This document shows, in pieces, positions 8,702 to 17,240 of a stretch of 64,000 nucleotides of DNA (its first letter is position 1; each line of letters begins with the position of its first letter). A program made the position numbers and the translations under genes. Under the pieces are notes generated by a model. It ran no database searches, was not told the origin of the DNA, and saw only the letters and a list, made by a program, of their open reading frames with translations. The stretch comes from Rugamonas rivuli (GTDB lineage Bacteria; Pseudomonadota; Gammaproteobacteria; Burkholderiales; Burkholderiaceae_D): NCBI RefSeq assembly GCF_009380165.1, contig NZ_WHUF01000012.1:62001-126000 (forward strand). Reading direction: 5' to 3'.

Positions 8702-10346
8702 TGTGATGTTCGTCCCGCGCCAGATCGATAGGCGCGACGGCCGGCGCTGGATGCCATTGCTCTTTCGGGATCACATGCGGCACGGCCGGTTCCTGTGTGA
8801 AGTGCGGCGACGTGATCTGCACGCCGAACTCGTTGAACACATCGACGATGTGCTGATGCAGCTGGTTCAGCACCTCCGCGCGGCGGCGCGGCGTCTCCAC
8901 CGTGGCATATGCCACCAGCCGGTATTCGACGTAGAAGTCCGACAGTCCGATCTGCATCACGTAGGGCTTGGGCGTGCCCGCGATGTCCTCGGTCCGCGTG
9001 GCGGCCAGCTCCAGCATCGCATGTACCTGGCGCCATGGCGTGTCGTAGCCGATGGTGACGGTGGTGTCGAGCACATAGCCGGTGCCCGCGTGCGCGCGTG
9101 AATAATTCTTGGTGGTGTTGGACAGCACCCAGGCGTTGGGCATGGTGATCTCTTCACCGAGGCCTGTGCGCAAGCGGGTTTCGAACATGCCCAGTTCGAC
9201 CACCGTGCCTTCCGATTCGCCGATGCGCACGTACTCGCCCTTGCGCAGCGAGCGCGCGTACATCAGTATCAAACCGCTGGCGCCCTGGCCGACTATGCTT
9301 GACGCCCCGATCGACACCATCAAGCCCACCAGCACGGACACGCCCTGGAACGCCGCCGTGTGCGCGCCGGGCAGGTAAGGGTAGGCCATCGCCAATGCGA
9401 ACAGCCAGATCACCACGTTGAAGATGCGGCGCGTGGGCGTGGCTGTGTCGCGGTCCAGCCACGCGATTTGCAGCTCGCCGCTTTCCACGCGCTGGAAGAC
9501 CGAGCCTGCGGTCAGTATCACCAGTCGCGCGATGGCGGCGATCACGCCCACCAGCACCAGGCCGGGCAGCGCTTCGATTATGCCTTGGGCAACGCTGGTG
9601 ACGACATCGATCAGGTAATCCTGCAGGCGCTCGCCCCAGCTGCGCGAGTAGGGGATTTTGCCGAGCACGAAGGCCAGCCACAGATAGGTCGCCATCAGGC
9701 GCAGGCCCCAGATCAGCAGGTTGACCAGCTGGCGCATGAAGGCCACATAGTGTTCGGCGTCGAGCACGCGGACGTTTTTCAGTTTGACCTGGCCGAGGCG
9801 GCGGCTGATGGCCTGCGTGGAGCGCTTGCCCACCCAGCGGTGCATCAGGCGCAGGCCGTGCAGAATCAGGCCGTATGCCAAGGTGGCCGCCGCACACAGC
9901 GCTGCGGCGATCAGCAGGTAGCGCGGGCTGGCCTGTTCGCGGCGCTCCAGCAAAGCCTTGCCGAGCATCGCGGCGCTTTCGTTGGCCACGCTGTCGGTGG
10001 TGTCGCCGGCCAGCGGGTTGATGTCGGCCGGCGTGACGAGGAACAGCAGGGCGCCGTCCAGTGTCACTTGCGTGCCTTCGCTGATCGGATGCACGCCCGG
10101 CTGCTGCGCGCCGTTGCGGGCCAGCGCCGCTTCCAAACGCTTGTGCGCACCGTCGGCGCGGTCTTCCGGCGGATAGCCGGCCAGCGCGGAGCGGAACACG
10201 AAGATGGTGCGGTTGGCGAAGACCAGCTTGGCCGCAGCGGGCGTGGTGGTCTGTGGGGCGGGCAGGGCGGCGCTGTCGGCGGCGGGGGCGAGACCGCTGA
10301 ACAGCATCAAGAGCATCGCGAAGAGCAGGCGGCGTAAAACGGACAT
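8652..10346 (-). CDS. MscS-family mechanosensitive ion channel
   Basis: 564 residues. A signal peptide (to about residue 23) is followed by a periplasmic domain of about 120 residues, then about five membrane segments. The pore helix and beta domain follow: GLMVSIGASSIVGQGASGLILMYARSL then GEYVRIGESEGTVVELGMFETRLRT, typical of MscS TM3 and the beta barrel. A C-terminal alpha/beta domain and a Pro/Ala-rich tail finish it. It would release solutes under hypo-osmotic stress. The last 50 bp overlap the convergent CLC gene tail to tail. It is larger than E. coli MscS because of the extra N-terminal domain. Confidence 0.92.
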   Translation of the reverse strand: MSVLRRLLFAMLLMLFSGLAPAADSAALPAPQTTTPAAAKLVFANRTIFVFRSALAGYPPEDRADGAHKRLEAALARNGAQQPGVHPISEGTQVTLDGALLFLVTPADINPLAGDTTDSVANESAAMLGKALLERREQASPRYLLIAAALCAAATLAYGLILHGLRLMHRWVGKRSTQAISRRLGQVKLKNVRVLDAEHYVAFMRQLVNLLIWGLRLMATYLWLAFVLGKIPYSRSWGERLQDYLIDVVTSVAQGIIEALPGLVLVGVIAAIARLVILTAGSVFQRVESGELQIAWLDRDTATPTRRIFNVVIWLFALAMAYPYLPGAHTAAFQGVSVLVGLMVSIGASSIVGQGASGLILMYARSLRKGEYVRIGESEGTVVELGMFETRLRTGLGEEITMPNAWVLSNTTKNYSRAHAGTGYVLDTTVTIGYDTPWRQVHAMLELAATRTEDIAGTPKPYVMQIGLSDFYVEYRLVAYATVETPRRRAEVLNQLHQHIVDVFNEFGVQITSPHFTQEPAVPHVIPKEQWHPAPAVAPIDLARDEHHIIPVASDRAPPAAGGA

Positions 10347-10452
10347 GGCTTTCCTAGTGGCGTAGATATTAGCAATGATGCCATGTTATCGGATTCGACA
10401 GTTGCCGGTATGGCAGTTGTGGGCGGTTCATGGCATAATCACGGGCTCTGTC

Positions 10453-10537
10453 GCTCCGATGGTGAAATTGGTAGACACTGGAGACTTAAAATCTCCCGCC
10501 GCAAGGCGTGCCGGTTCGATTCCGGCTCGGAGCACCA
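10453..10537 (+). tRNA. tRNA-Leu(UAA), integration site of the element
   Basis: The acceptor arm GCTCCGA pairs with TCGGAGC and is followed by ACCA. The anticodon stem-loop GGAGA CTTAAAA TCTCC gives anticodon TAA. A variable arm typical of class II tRNAs and the T arm GCCGGTTCGATTCCGGC are present, 85 nt including CCA. The last 23 nt (10515-10537) are repeated at 30420-30442 and 33730-33752, so the 3' end serves as attL/attB and insertion leaves the tRNA intact. Confidence 0.97.
10515..10537 (+). repeat. attL: tRNA 3'-end att core, copy 1
   Basis: 23 nt running from TTCGATTCCGG to GAGCACCA, inside tRNA-Leu. Identical 23-mers occur at 30420 and 33730. The integrase gene lies 230 bp downstream, the usual arrangement for tRNA-targeting tyrosine integrases. 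Confidence 0.93.
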
Positions 10538-10579
10538 CCTTACTATCTTCATATGCATCAAATCGTCTTACATACCATC

Positions 10580-10616
10580 AAAACCCGCATGTCTTCTAGG
10601 CAGAGCGGGTTTTTTG
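10580..10616 (+). terminator. Rho-independent terminator after tRNA-Leu
   Basis: AAACCCGC (10581-10588) pairs with GCGGGTTT (10605-10612), followed by T6. It lies inside the element, between the tRNA and the integrase, so the element brings its own stop for tRNA transcription. Confidence 0.85.
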
Positions 10617-10660
10617 TTATGTTTTGGCGTCTCAATAAATCTCATCCCATAGCAGGACTT

Positions 10661-10682
10661 TGGCGGTACCTCTGGCGGTACC
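10661..10682 (+). promoter_or_regulatory. Tandem TGGCGGTACC pair, candidate integrase arm-type sites (left)
   Basis: Two copies of TGGCGGTACC start at 10661 and 10673 (12-bp period), between attL and the integrase. A matching pair of TGGCGGTA with the same 12-bp period lies just inside attR1 (30345-30364). Symmetric placement at both ends of the element suggests binding sites for the integrase N-terminal domain. Confidence 0.6.
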
Positions 10683-10763
10683 TGTCAAAGCTACGGATTA
10701 AGTACCGTCATTTCGACTGGTATAGCGGATCGCTCCGTAGGACAACATACAAGGATGAGATTT

Positions 10764-11963
10764 ATGGCATTGACCGATACCTTCGTTCGTCAAGTTAAAC
10801 CTATTGCCTCCGGTACTAAGAAGTACCAAGATGGCGATGGCATGTACCTGCTTGTTAAACTCGCAGGCAAATACTGGCGCTACGACTACCGCTTTAACGG
10901 CAAACGCAAAACCGCTGCACTTGGTATCTACCCAGAGGTTAGCCTCGCAAAAGCCCGGCAGCGCCGACAAGAGGCGCGCGAGTTGCTTGCCGACGGCATC
11001 GATCCGTCCGCTGCCAAGCGGATCGGTAGAGAGGAAAAACTGCTTCTAGAGCGGCAGACTTTTTCTGCCATCGCATACGAATGGCTGGACAAGACCAAAG
11101 CACAGCGCGCCGCAACCACGCAAGACAAGGTGACTGGCTGGTTGACGCGGAATGTCCTCCCCCACCTAGGCAACATGCCGATCTCCGAAATCAAGCCGCG
11201 CGACGTACTTTTGGCTGTGCAGCGGTTGGAAACCCGTGGCGCCGTCGAGTCGGCCCATCGGGTGAAGCAGTTGTGCGGACAAGTGTTTCGTTATGCGGTA
11301 GCAATTGGACTTGCTGATCGTGACGTTACGGCAGACCTGAGGGGGGCGTTGGCCGCTATCCCACGTCAGCATTATGCTGCGATCACAGAGCCGCGTGAGG
11401 TCATCAAGCTGATGCGCGCTATTCACGGATATGCTGGGCATCCTTACGCTACCGCAGCGTTGAAACTATCGCCTCTGTTCTTCGTCCGGCCTGGTGAGTT
11501 GCGCAGTGCAGAGTGGTGCGAGATCGATCTGGGTGCAGGCGAATGGCGTATCCCTGGCGTCAAGATGAAAATGAAGAATGACCATGTCGTCCCATTAGCG
11601 AGTCAAGCTATCGCGATCTTGAAGAGTCTGCATGCGATGACCGGTCATGGTAAATATGTTTTCCCGAGCATTCGCACCGAGGACCGCTGCATGAGTGAGA
11701 ACACGATCAGTGCCTGCTTGCGCAGCTTGGGCTTTGAGAAGGAGGTGATGACGGCGCATGGCTTCCGCGCGATGGCACGGACCATTCTGGATGAAGTACT
11801 GGAGGAACGGGTGGACTTGATTGAACATCAACTGGCGCATGCGGTTAAAGACGTAAACGGCCGTGCATACAACCGCACCGCCCACTTGCCAGCACGCCGG
11901 CTGATGATGCAGCGCTGGGCTGATTATCTTGATGCGCTGCGCACTGGTGGAGACGTTAAGTGA
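10764..11963 (+). CDS. Tyrosine site-specific integrase, P4/DUF4102 type
   Basis: 399 residues from the ATG at 10764 (MALTDTFVRQVKP), with AAGGA upstream; an ATG 9 bases earlier is also possible. The N-terminal DUF4102 arm-binding domain (ALGIYPEVSLAKARQRRQEA) is followed by a SAM-like core-binding domain and the catalytic domain. Arg I is in VRPGELRSAEW (about 242), H-x-x-R in HGFRAMAR (about 333), and the Tyr nucleophile in NGRAYNRTAHL near 368. It catalyses integration and excision at the tRNA-Leu 3' end. Its stop overlaps the next gene start. Confidence 0.95.
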   Translation: MALTDTFVRQVKPIASGTKKYQDGDGMYLLVKLAGKYWRYDYRFNGKRKTAALGIYPEVSLAKARQRRQEARELLADGIDPSAAKRIGREEKLLLERQTFSAIAYEWLDKTKAQRAATTQDKVTGWLTRNVLPHLGNMPISEIKPRDVLLAVQRLETRGAVESAHRVKQLCGQVFRYAVAIGLADRDVTADLRGALAAIPRQHYAAITEPREVIKLMRAIHGYAGHPYATAALKLSPLFFVRPGELRSAEWCEIDLGAGEWRIPGVKMKMKNDHVVPLASQAIAILKSLHAMTGHGKYVFPSIRTEDRCMSENTISACLRSLGFEKEVMTAHGFRAMARTILDEVLEERVDLIEHQLAHAVKDVNGRAYNRTAHLPARRLMMQRWADYLDALRTGGDVK

Positions 11964-12589
11964 TGACGGCCACCATGTACAACTTCAAATTCAAGACCAC
12001 GCTTCCGCCCCACTCGATCCAACGAGCGCTTTGGCTCATTAAAGCCCTTGATGATTTTGCAAGGCCGCGCCAAACAAACTGTCAACTACAACTACCAAGT
12101 AGCCAAATACAAGACTTGATCGACAAAGGACCAGATGCGGACAGAGGCTGGGAAATTTTTAACACACTTAAAAAGAAATTAGACTCACCGGATTACAAAG
12201 CGAGTAGGAACGAGGTGGTACTAATGCTGCGTTGCATGGTTGCTCTCGCAGCTCATCATGCCGTGCATGCCTTGCTGGCAAAAACTCCAGAGGAGTCGAG
12301 TGACCACTTCGCGGACGGCAAGTACCTACTCGGCGGCTGCGAAATGCTTGCCTGGGGTGGTGATGACGCCATCGTAATGGCGGCGAAAGGCCGGGAAGGT
12401 GCAAAAGTGACGAATTCGATCTGGAAGCCAACCGAGCAAGATGTGTTTGATTGGTGCAGCGCGCACCGACATGAGTATCGCAGCATCCAGGCCGCCGCCA
12501 TCGAAGTCAATAAGCTTTTCGGGGTAAGTGTTGAGACGTCAAAAAAATACATCAAAGCGGTTGATTTAACAAAGAAACAATTGCAATAA
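11963..12589 (+). CDS. Unknown protein, translationally coupled to the integrase
   Basis: 208 residues. The ATG at 11963 shares a base with the integrase TGA stop (a GTG three bases earlier is also possible), so it is probably co-translated. The middle has a hydrophobic helical stretch (VVLMLRCMVALAAHHAVHALLA). The C-terminal 50 residues (DVFDWCSAHRHEYRSIQAAAIEVNKLFGVSVETSKKYI) look like a DNA-binding helix-turn-helix. I do not recognise a family. Its place after the integrase suggests a role in excision control or element maintenance. Confidence 0.75.
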   Translation: MTATMYNFKFKTTLPPHSIQRALWLIKALDDFARPRQTNCQLQLPSSQIQDLIDKGPDADRGWEIFNTLKKKLDSPDYKASRNEVVLMLRCMVALAAHHAVHALLAKTPEESSDHFADGKYLLGGCEMLAWGGDDAIVMAAKGREGAKVTNSIWKPTEQDVFDWCSAHRHEYRSIQAAAIEVNKLFGVSVETSKKYIKAVDLTKKQLQ

Positions 12590-12691
12590 AACCACTAAGG
12601 CGGCGCCGAACCACCTATCTTGTCGGTGCCGCCTCCGATACAGTACTCCCAATTGCTCGGAATCAACCGGACAAATGAGAGTGAGGTAATC

Positions 12692-12892
12692 ATGAAAGCC
12701 GTAGTACGCATTAAAGACATCGCATCCACCCCAAACAAGACCGGCATCCTGCCGGTCAGCCCAGCCACCGTGTGGCGTTGGGTCCGCGACGGCAAGTTCC
12801 CCCAGCCGTTCAAATTGAGCGCAGGCGTCACCGCATGGCACGCGGCCGACATTGAGCAGTTCATCGCGGCCAGCTCGGCTGCATCCGCATAA
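12692..12892 (+). CDS. AlpA-like helix-turn-helix regulator / excisionase
   Basis: 66 residues from the ATG at 12692 (SD GAGGT). The sequence VSPATVWRWVRDGKFPQPFKLS followed by TAWHAADIEQFIA is the hallmark of the AlpA/MerR-like small regulators of P4-type elements, which activate the integrase or act as excisionase. The longer frame upstream has no ribosome site. It sits between the integrase pair and the replication genes and is a likely switch for element excision. Confidence 0.9.
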   Translation: MKAVVRIKDIASTPNKTGILPVSPATVWRWVRDGKFPQPFKLSAGVTAWHAADIEQFIAASSAASA

Positions 12893-13027
12893 CCCCTCGC
12901 GGATCAGCACCTCCATGACCCACCCAACCACCTACCCACCGACCCTACCGCCGTAACTGGCAAACCGGGCATCCCGCCCTCCATGCAACACATCGCAGTT
13001 TCAAAATTATCGCCCTGCTGCGAGGGG
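12893..13027. repeat. Inverted repeat CCCCTCGC / GCGAGGGG flanking a 119-bp spacer
   Basis: CCCCTCGC at 12893-12900, directly after the AlpA stop, is answered by GCGAGGGG at 13020-13027 just before the SD of the next gene. The spacer is C-rich (CCCACCCAACCACCTACCCACC) and shows no convincing gene. It could fold as a long-range stem in the mRNA or hold operators. The function is unknown. Confidence 0.5.
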
Positions 13028-13062
13028 CACATTTACGCCTAAAAAAGGCAGAAAAGGCACAT

Positions 13063-13848
13063 ATGAACGCGATCACCATCGCTTCCGTCCCAGCCGAAAT
13101 GGCTGGTTTCCCAGTAATCAAGAACGCTATGGCAGTGTTCGACAATAAATACAATTCGCAGTTGAAAGAATGGCTGGAGTGCCAGGACTTCATGCTGGGC
13201 ATGAAGGCAATCAGCATGGGTGGTAAAGAATTCCGCAACGAATCCCTGCGTAACCTCCAAGGCATCATCGCAAAAATCAACTCGGGCCAGCCTATCGAGA
13301 ACGAAACCGTTCGCATCGGCCTCCTGAGCTATCTCGCTGAATCCAAGAAACCGCATGCAGTTGCGGCCGAAGTCGCGTCGTTTGTAGAACAGGTGACGCT
13401 CCCGGTCCTCGACCAACTCAATGAAACTGCTCTTAAGGACAAGCGTCACGTACTGGGCTACGCGCAGATCATCCCAGCAGCGATTGCTGCGGCTTTCCTG
13501 GGCCTGTCCGAAAAGAACCTGACCGGCTGGCAGCAATGCTGGTCGATCTTCGGGAAAAGCTACGCGGGTGCACACTGCTACTCGCTGAAAGAGCTGCAAA
13601 TGATCGCAGAGAATCGTGGCCAGATCTATACCGGCCTCGTCGCTGACGATGTTCGCGCAGTAGCAACCGTTGCTGATACCGCACTCGATGAAGTTGTCAT
13701 GGTTGAGGAAGAGGTGGCAGCAGCCTTCGCCAACATGAGCCGCAAAGAGATCAGCACCCAACTCCCACGCAACGCGCTGATGCGTCGCCCGTACCGCCTG
13801 TCCGACCTGGAGAAGATCCGCGTCTCCAAGCTGAACGGCACCAACTAA
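13063..13848 (+). CDS. Element protein of unknown function next to the replication gene
   Basis: 261 residues, with AAAAGG upstream of the ATG. It is soluble, mostly helical, with no signal peptide and no recognised catalytic motif. The C terminus is charged (SRKEISTQLPRNALMRRPYRLSDLEKIRVSKL). Codon use is GC-rich and matches the following replication gene, from which it is separated by 36 bp holding a tight hairpin. It is probably co-transcribed and accessory to element replication, but that rests on position only. Confidence 0.8.
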   Translation: MNAITIASVPAEMAGFPVIKNAMAVFDNKYNSQLKEWLECQDFMLGMKAISMGGKEFRNESLRNLQGIIAKINSGQPIENETVRIGLLSYLAESKKPHAVAAEVASFVEQVTLPVLDQLNETALKDKRHVLGYAQIIPAAIAAAFLGLSEKNLTGWQQCWSIFGKSYAGAHCYSLKELQMIAENRGQIYTGLVADDVRAVATVADTALDEVVMVEEEVAAAFANMSRKEISTQLPRNALMRRPYRLSDLEKIRVSKLNGTN

Positions 13849-13859
13849 CCCATCACCAA

Positions 13860-13875
13860 GGGGGCGCAAGCCCCC
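13860..13875 (+). promoter_or_regulatory. GNRA-tetraloop hairpin immediately upstream of the replication gene
   Basis: GGGGGC - GCAA - GCCCCC forms a perfect 6-bp stem with a GCAA tetraloop, 9 bases before the ATG at 13885. No T tract follows, so it is not an ordinary terminator. The G run could double as a masked ribosome site for the downstream gene, which otherwise lacks an SD. Confidence 0.5.
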
Positions 13876-13884
13876 GATCACAAT

Positions 13885-16566
13885 ATGAACGAACAAGAAA
13901 AAATCCCCATCGCCGTAGATTTGGCGCCAGCCATTAAAGTGCCCGTGACCGTCCTGACCAACGCCGAAGGCCCGATGACCAAGGAGTTCTCCATGGTCAA
14001 CTGCGAACTGCGTAAGCAGGTCAACGCCACGCTGATGCGTGGCAGTTTCAAGGTAGTGAACATCACCAACTTGCGCGAGCTGGGCACACTGCTGAACAAC
14101 CTGCAATACAACCAAGCCGTCACCTACGGCCGTCCGAAGCAGGACAGCGGCATCGTGGTGGCCAAGAGCACTAAGGTCAAGCCGGAAGGCGCAATCTTCC
14201 GTGACCGCGACCACTTCGCCTTCACGCCTATTAATGGCACCCTGATGCTGGACTACGATCCGGTAAAAGGCCAGCCAGCGATGTCGGCTGACGAGCTGAT
14301 CGCGGCGCTTCACAAAGCATGCCCAGAACTGGAGGGCGTCGGCATGCTGTGGCGTCCAAGTTCCTCGTCTGGCGTCGCAGGGGCAAAGGTACGCGGTCAG
14401 CGCGTTTACATAATCGTCAGCGACGCCAGCCAGATCCAGCGTGTCGGCAAGGTTCTGTTCGACCGACTGTGGCTCGCTGGTTTCGGTTACTACGCGATTA
14501 GCAAGTCGGGCCAAGCACTGGAGCGCTCACCGATTGACGCGGCCGTGTGGCGCCCTGAAGGTCTGGACTATGCCGCAGCGCCGATCTTAGGTGATGACGT
14601 GGAGCGCATCAAGTACGACAGCGTGATCATCGATGGCGGCGTCTTTGACATCACTACCATCAAAGATCTGAACGCAGCGGAAGCCGTCGAGCTGAAGAAG
14701 ATCAAACATGCAAAGCGTGACGAGATCGCGCTGGCAGTCGCAGAGATCAAGCAGCAGTACATCGCTGAGGCAAAGACTGAAATGCCGAAGCGCTTGCACG
14801 AGTTGGGCATCGAATCTGACGACGTGGCGGTGGTCAACATGATCAAGCGCGCAGTCAACAAACAAGTCCTGATGGGTGACTGGCCGTTGACGACGCACGA
14901 AGGTGCAACCGTCACCGTCGGCATGATTCTGGATAACCCAGAGAAGTACCACAACGCCCGCTTCGCCGACCCGCTGGAGCCGGGTCACGATATGCGTGTG
15001 GCAGTTGCCAATCTGTACAGCGGCGGCCGCCCATATATCTACTCACACGCTCACCACGGCGTGCGCTACGAACTCGACCGCGCACCCGTGGTGATCGGTG
15101 TTAACAATGCAGAGCTGCCGCGTATGGTGGATCAGTCTGCGAACATCCTGAAGAAGTCCGGCGAGATGTACGAACACGCTGGCGCAATGGTGTACGTGAA
15201 TGATGCCGGCGACATTATTCCTGCTAAGCCGCAATGGCTGGCGGTCCAAATCCAACGTCTGTGCCGTTTTGAGGGCTGGAACGTCAAGAAGGAAGAGATG
15301 GTTGCCGCTGCATGCCCATCGGCCGTCGTGAATGGCTTGCTGGCAGATGCCGCCAACCTGCGCATGGACAAGCTGACGGCGGTGCGCAATGCACCGACCA
15401 TGGATTGCGATGGTCGCCAGATCGTCACGCCTGGATACGACAAAAAGAGCGGCCTCCTGTTGACCAACGAGCAAGGCGGGCCATGGCCGCGAGTGCCATA
15501 CTCGCCGTCCCGCGCCGATCTGCAAAAAGCCTCCAGCATCCTGTGGAAACCGTTCGTGCAGTTCCCATACGCCACCGATGCAGACAAGTCGGTGGCACTG
15601 GCGGCAGTCCTGACTACGGCGGTGCGTAGCTGCCTGCGGACTTCGCCCGGCTTCGGTTTCAGCGCCACCGCCCCAGGCACTGGCAAGACGCTGCTGGCGC
15701 AATGTGTGGGCGCTCTGTACGACGGCGTGCCGCCGCCTATCAGCACCGTCTGCGCGCATGAAGAAGAATGGGGCAAAACCCTGTTCAGCGCAGCACGCGG
15801 CGGCACTGGCACGCTGCTGGTGGATAACGCGGAATACCCCATCGAATCCGCTTCGTTGTGCGCAGTGACGACGGCGCCGGCCATCAAAGGTCGCGTGCTG
15901 GGCGAATCCCGTGATGCTGAAGCAGAGCACCGCATGCTGATCCTCGCCACTGGCAACGGCCTGCAATTCGTTGGCGATCTGAATCGCCGCTTCTTCGTGT
16001 GCCGCCTGGATGCCAACATGGAGGCTGGCAAGGTGGCCGCCCGCCAATTCGACATGGAGCCACTGGGCTACTGCGTCAAGCACCGCCTGGAAATGACCGC
16101 CGCTGCGCTCACCCTGATCCAAGGCTATGTGCGTGCTGGCTTCCCGCGCGTATGCGATGGTCTGGCATCAATGGACGACTGGAACAAGCTGGTGCGCTCG
16201 ACTATCGTGTGGCTGATTGAACAGCGCGTAATCGATGGCTTCGTGGACCCCAAGGTAGCGCTGAAACGCGATGCAGATACCGATCCTGATGCCGCAACGC
16301 TCGGTGCTCTGCTGGAAGGCACCAAGGCGTTGTTCGGCGTGTCTCACAGCTTCACTGTCTCCGATCTGATCAAGCGCACTGAGAATTCCAGTAGCGGTGT
16401 GCGCGAGATCTTACTGGACATCGCAGGCGACCGTGGTGACATCAACCGTAAAAAGCTGGGCCAGTACCTTCTGAAGCGCGAGGGCCGCATTATGGATGGT
16501 GTGCGCCTGAAGCGTGGCCCGATGAACCGTCAGAAAACGGCGACGTGGGAGGTGCGAATGAGCTAA
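13885..16566 (+). CDS. Large primase/helicase-like replication protein with P-loop ATPase
   Basis: 893 residues. The N-terminal half carries TLMLDYDPVKG near residues 115-125 and a later IDAAVWRPEGLDYAAAPIL, reminiscent of primase-polymerase or TOPRIM-type priming domains in element replication proteins. The C-terminal half has a Walker A GFSATAPGTGKTLLA near 592, a Walker B-like TLLVDNAE near 646, and ILATGNGLQFVGDLNRRFFVCRLD near 690, which matches AAA/SF3-like helicases of phage and plasmid primases. It is followed at once by iteron-like repeats (16582-16706), which supports a role in initiating element replication. The exact primase class is uncertain. Confidence 0.8.
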   Translation: MNEQEKIPIAVDLAPAIKVPVTVLTNAEGPMTKEFSMVNCELRKQVNATLMRGSFKVVNITNLRELGTLLNNLQYNQAVTYGRPKQDSGIVVAKSTKVKPEGAIFRDRDHFAFTPINGTLMLDYDPVKGQPAMSADELIAALHKACPELEGVGMLWRPSSSSGVAGAKVRGQRVYIIVSDASQIQRVGKVLFDRLWLAGFGYYAISKSGQALERSPIDAAVWRPEGLDYAAAPILGDDVERIKYDSVIIDGGVFDITTIKDLNAAEAVELKKIKHAKRDEIALAVAEIKQQYIAEAKTEMPKRLHELGIESDDVAVVNMIKRAVNKQVLMGDWPLTTHEGATVTVGMILDNPEKYHNARFADPLEPGHDMRVAVANLYSGGRPYIYSHAHHGVRYELDRAPVVIGVNNAELPRMVDQSANILKKSGEMYEHAGAMVYVNDAGDIIPAKPQWLAVQIQRLCRFEGWNVKKEEMVAAACPSAVVNGLLADAANLRMDKLTAVRNAPTMDCDGRQIVTPGYDKKSGLLLTNEQGGPWPRVPYSPSRADLQKASSILWKPFVQFPYATDADKSVALAAVLTTAVRSCLRTSPGFGFSATAPGTGKTLLAQCVGALYDGVPPPISTVCAHEEEWGKTLFSAARGGTGTLLVDNAEYPIESASLCAVTTAPAIKGRVLGESRDAEAEHRMLILATGNGLQFVGDLNRRFFVCRLDANMEAGKVAARQFDMEPLGYCVKHRLEMTAAALTLIQGYVRAGFPRVCDGLASMDDWNKLVRSTIVWLIEQRVIDGFVDPKVALKRDADTDPDAATLGALLEGTKALFGVSHSFTVSDLIKRTENSSSGVREILLDIAGDRGDINRKKLGQYLLKREGRIMDGVRLKRGPMNRQKTATWEVRMS

Positions 16567-16581
16567 TCAGCCTGCCCCCCC

Positions 16582-16706
16582 TGCGGGGATTGCAGGGATG
16601 TGCAGGGATGTTTTTACTCATAGAGAATCAAGAATGAGTATTTATACGATACATGCGCCACGCCAGTGGCCAAAAATAAACCCCGCACAACCCCGCAAAC
16701 CCCGCA
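16582..16706. repeat. Candidate replication origin: two inverted sets of TGCRGGG iterons
   Basis: Three direct copies, TGCGGGGAT (16582), TGCAGGGATG (16591) and TGCAGGGATG (16601), precede an AT-rich stretch with the inverted repeat ACTCAT/ATGAGT (16616-16621, 16634-16639). Three copies of CCCCGCA, the complement of TGCGGGG, follow at 16681, 16691 and 16700. Opposed iteron sets around an AT-rich core, directly behind the replication gene, fit an origin. Confidence 0.55.
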
Positions 16707-16780
16707 TCAAAAACTCTGTCGGTCGAATTGGTGGTGGCCTTTCAGAATATCAATCACCGCAATCTTTGAAAGAACACTAA
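16634..16780 (+). CDS. Small unknown protein within the iteron region
   Basis: 48 residues, beginning MSIYTIHAPRQWPKINP, basic and Pro-rich. Its TAA stop overlaps the ATG of the next gene (TAATG), which argues for real translation. The start has GAGAA upstream. Part of its sequence (NPAQPRKPRIK) is encoded by the CCCCGCA repeats, so coding and origin functions may overlap here. The function is unknown. Confidence 0.5.
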   Translation: MSIYTIHAPRQWPKINPAQPRKPRIKNSVGRIGGGLSEYQSPQSLKEH

Positions 16781-17163
16781 TGGGCAATTGCTCCTCTGCG
16801 CCTAAGAGCGCAAAAATCGAAGTATCCGCCGATGGCTTCCGCGCCATCCCAACTGAAGCCGGCATCAAGCTGGTACGCGATCTGTTTGAAGGCATCGGCG
16901 TGGACCGCCTGCGTGCTGATCGCTACTTCGCTAACCAGTCGTTCAGCGATGTCGGCGAGGTAGATGATACGGACCTGACTGAGGCTATTGCTGTTGGCCT
17001 GGACTGCCTCACCGCAGAACCTGCTGGCGACCGATCCGCAGTCAAGGACGCATTGATCAAGCGACTGGATGCACAACTCGGCAGCCCGCGTGGCCGCTTC
17101 ACCTTCCGTGTCGGTCGCAGCTATAAAAAGGTATGGCCGAATCAGCGGACGTTGATGCATTGA
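16780..17163 (+). CDS. Small element protein of unknown function
   Basis: 127 residues from the ATG at 16780, overlapping the stop of the preceding small ORF. It has a helical acidic middle (LVRDLFEGIGVDRLRADRYFANQSFSDVGEVDDTDLTEAIAVGLDCL) and a basic C terminus (GRFTFRVGRSYKKVWPNQRTL). No membrane segment. It is the last gene of the replication operon, ahead of a terminator. The function is not recognised. Confidence 0.7.
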   Translation: MGNCSSAPKSAKIEVSADGFRAIPTEAGIKLVRDLFEGIGVDRLRADRYFANQSFSDVGEVDDTDLTEAIAVGLDCLTAEPAGDRSAVKDALIKRLDAQLGSPRGRFTFRVGRSYKKVWPNQRTLMH

Positions 17164-17191
17164 TACATCGCCGTATGCTGTAGCTCAACCC

Positions 17192-17230
17192 GCGAACCGC
17201 GCATGGAAGTGCCCGGTTCGCTTTTGTTTT
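17192..17230 (+). terminator. Rho-independent terminator of the replication operon
   Basis: GCGAACCG (17192-17199) pairs with CGGTTCGC (17214-17221), followed by TTTTGTTTT. It lies 28 bp after the stop at 17163 and before the next gene at 17241. Confidence 0.85.
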
Positions 17231-17240
17231 AGGTGATCGA

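Noticed and set aside
13039..14514. A 491-residue minus-strand frame across the element genes at 13063 and 13885
   Set aside because: It spans two well-supported plus-strand genes with ribosome sites. The composition is shadow-like.
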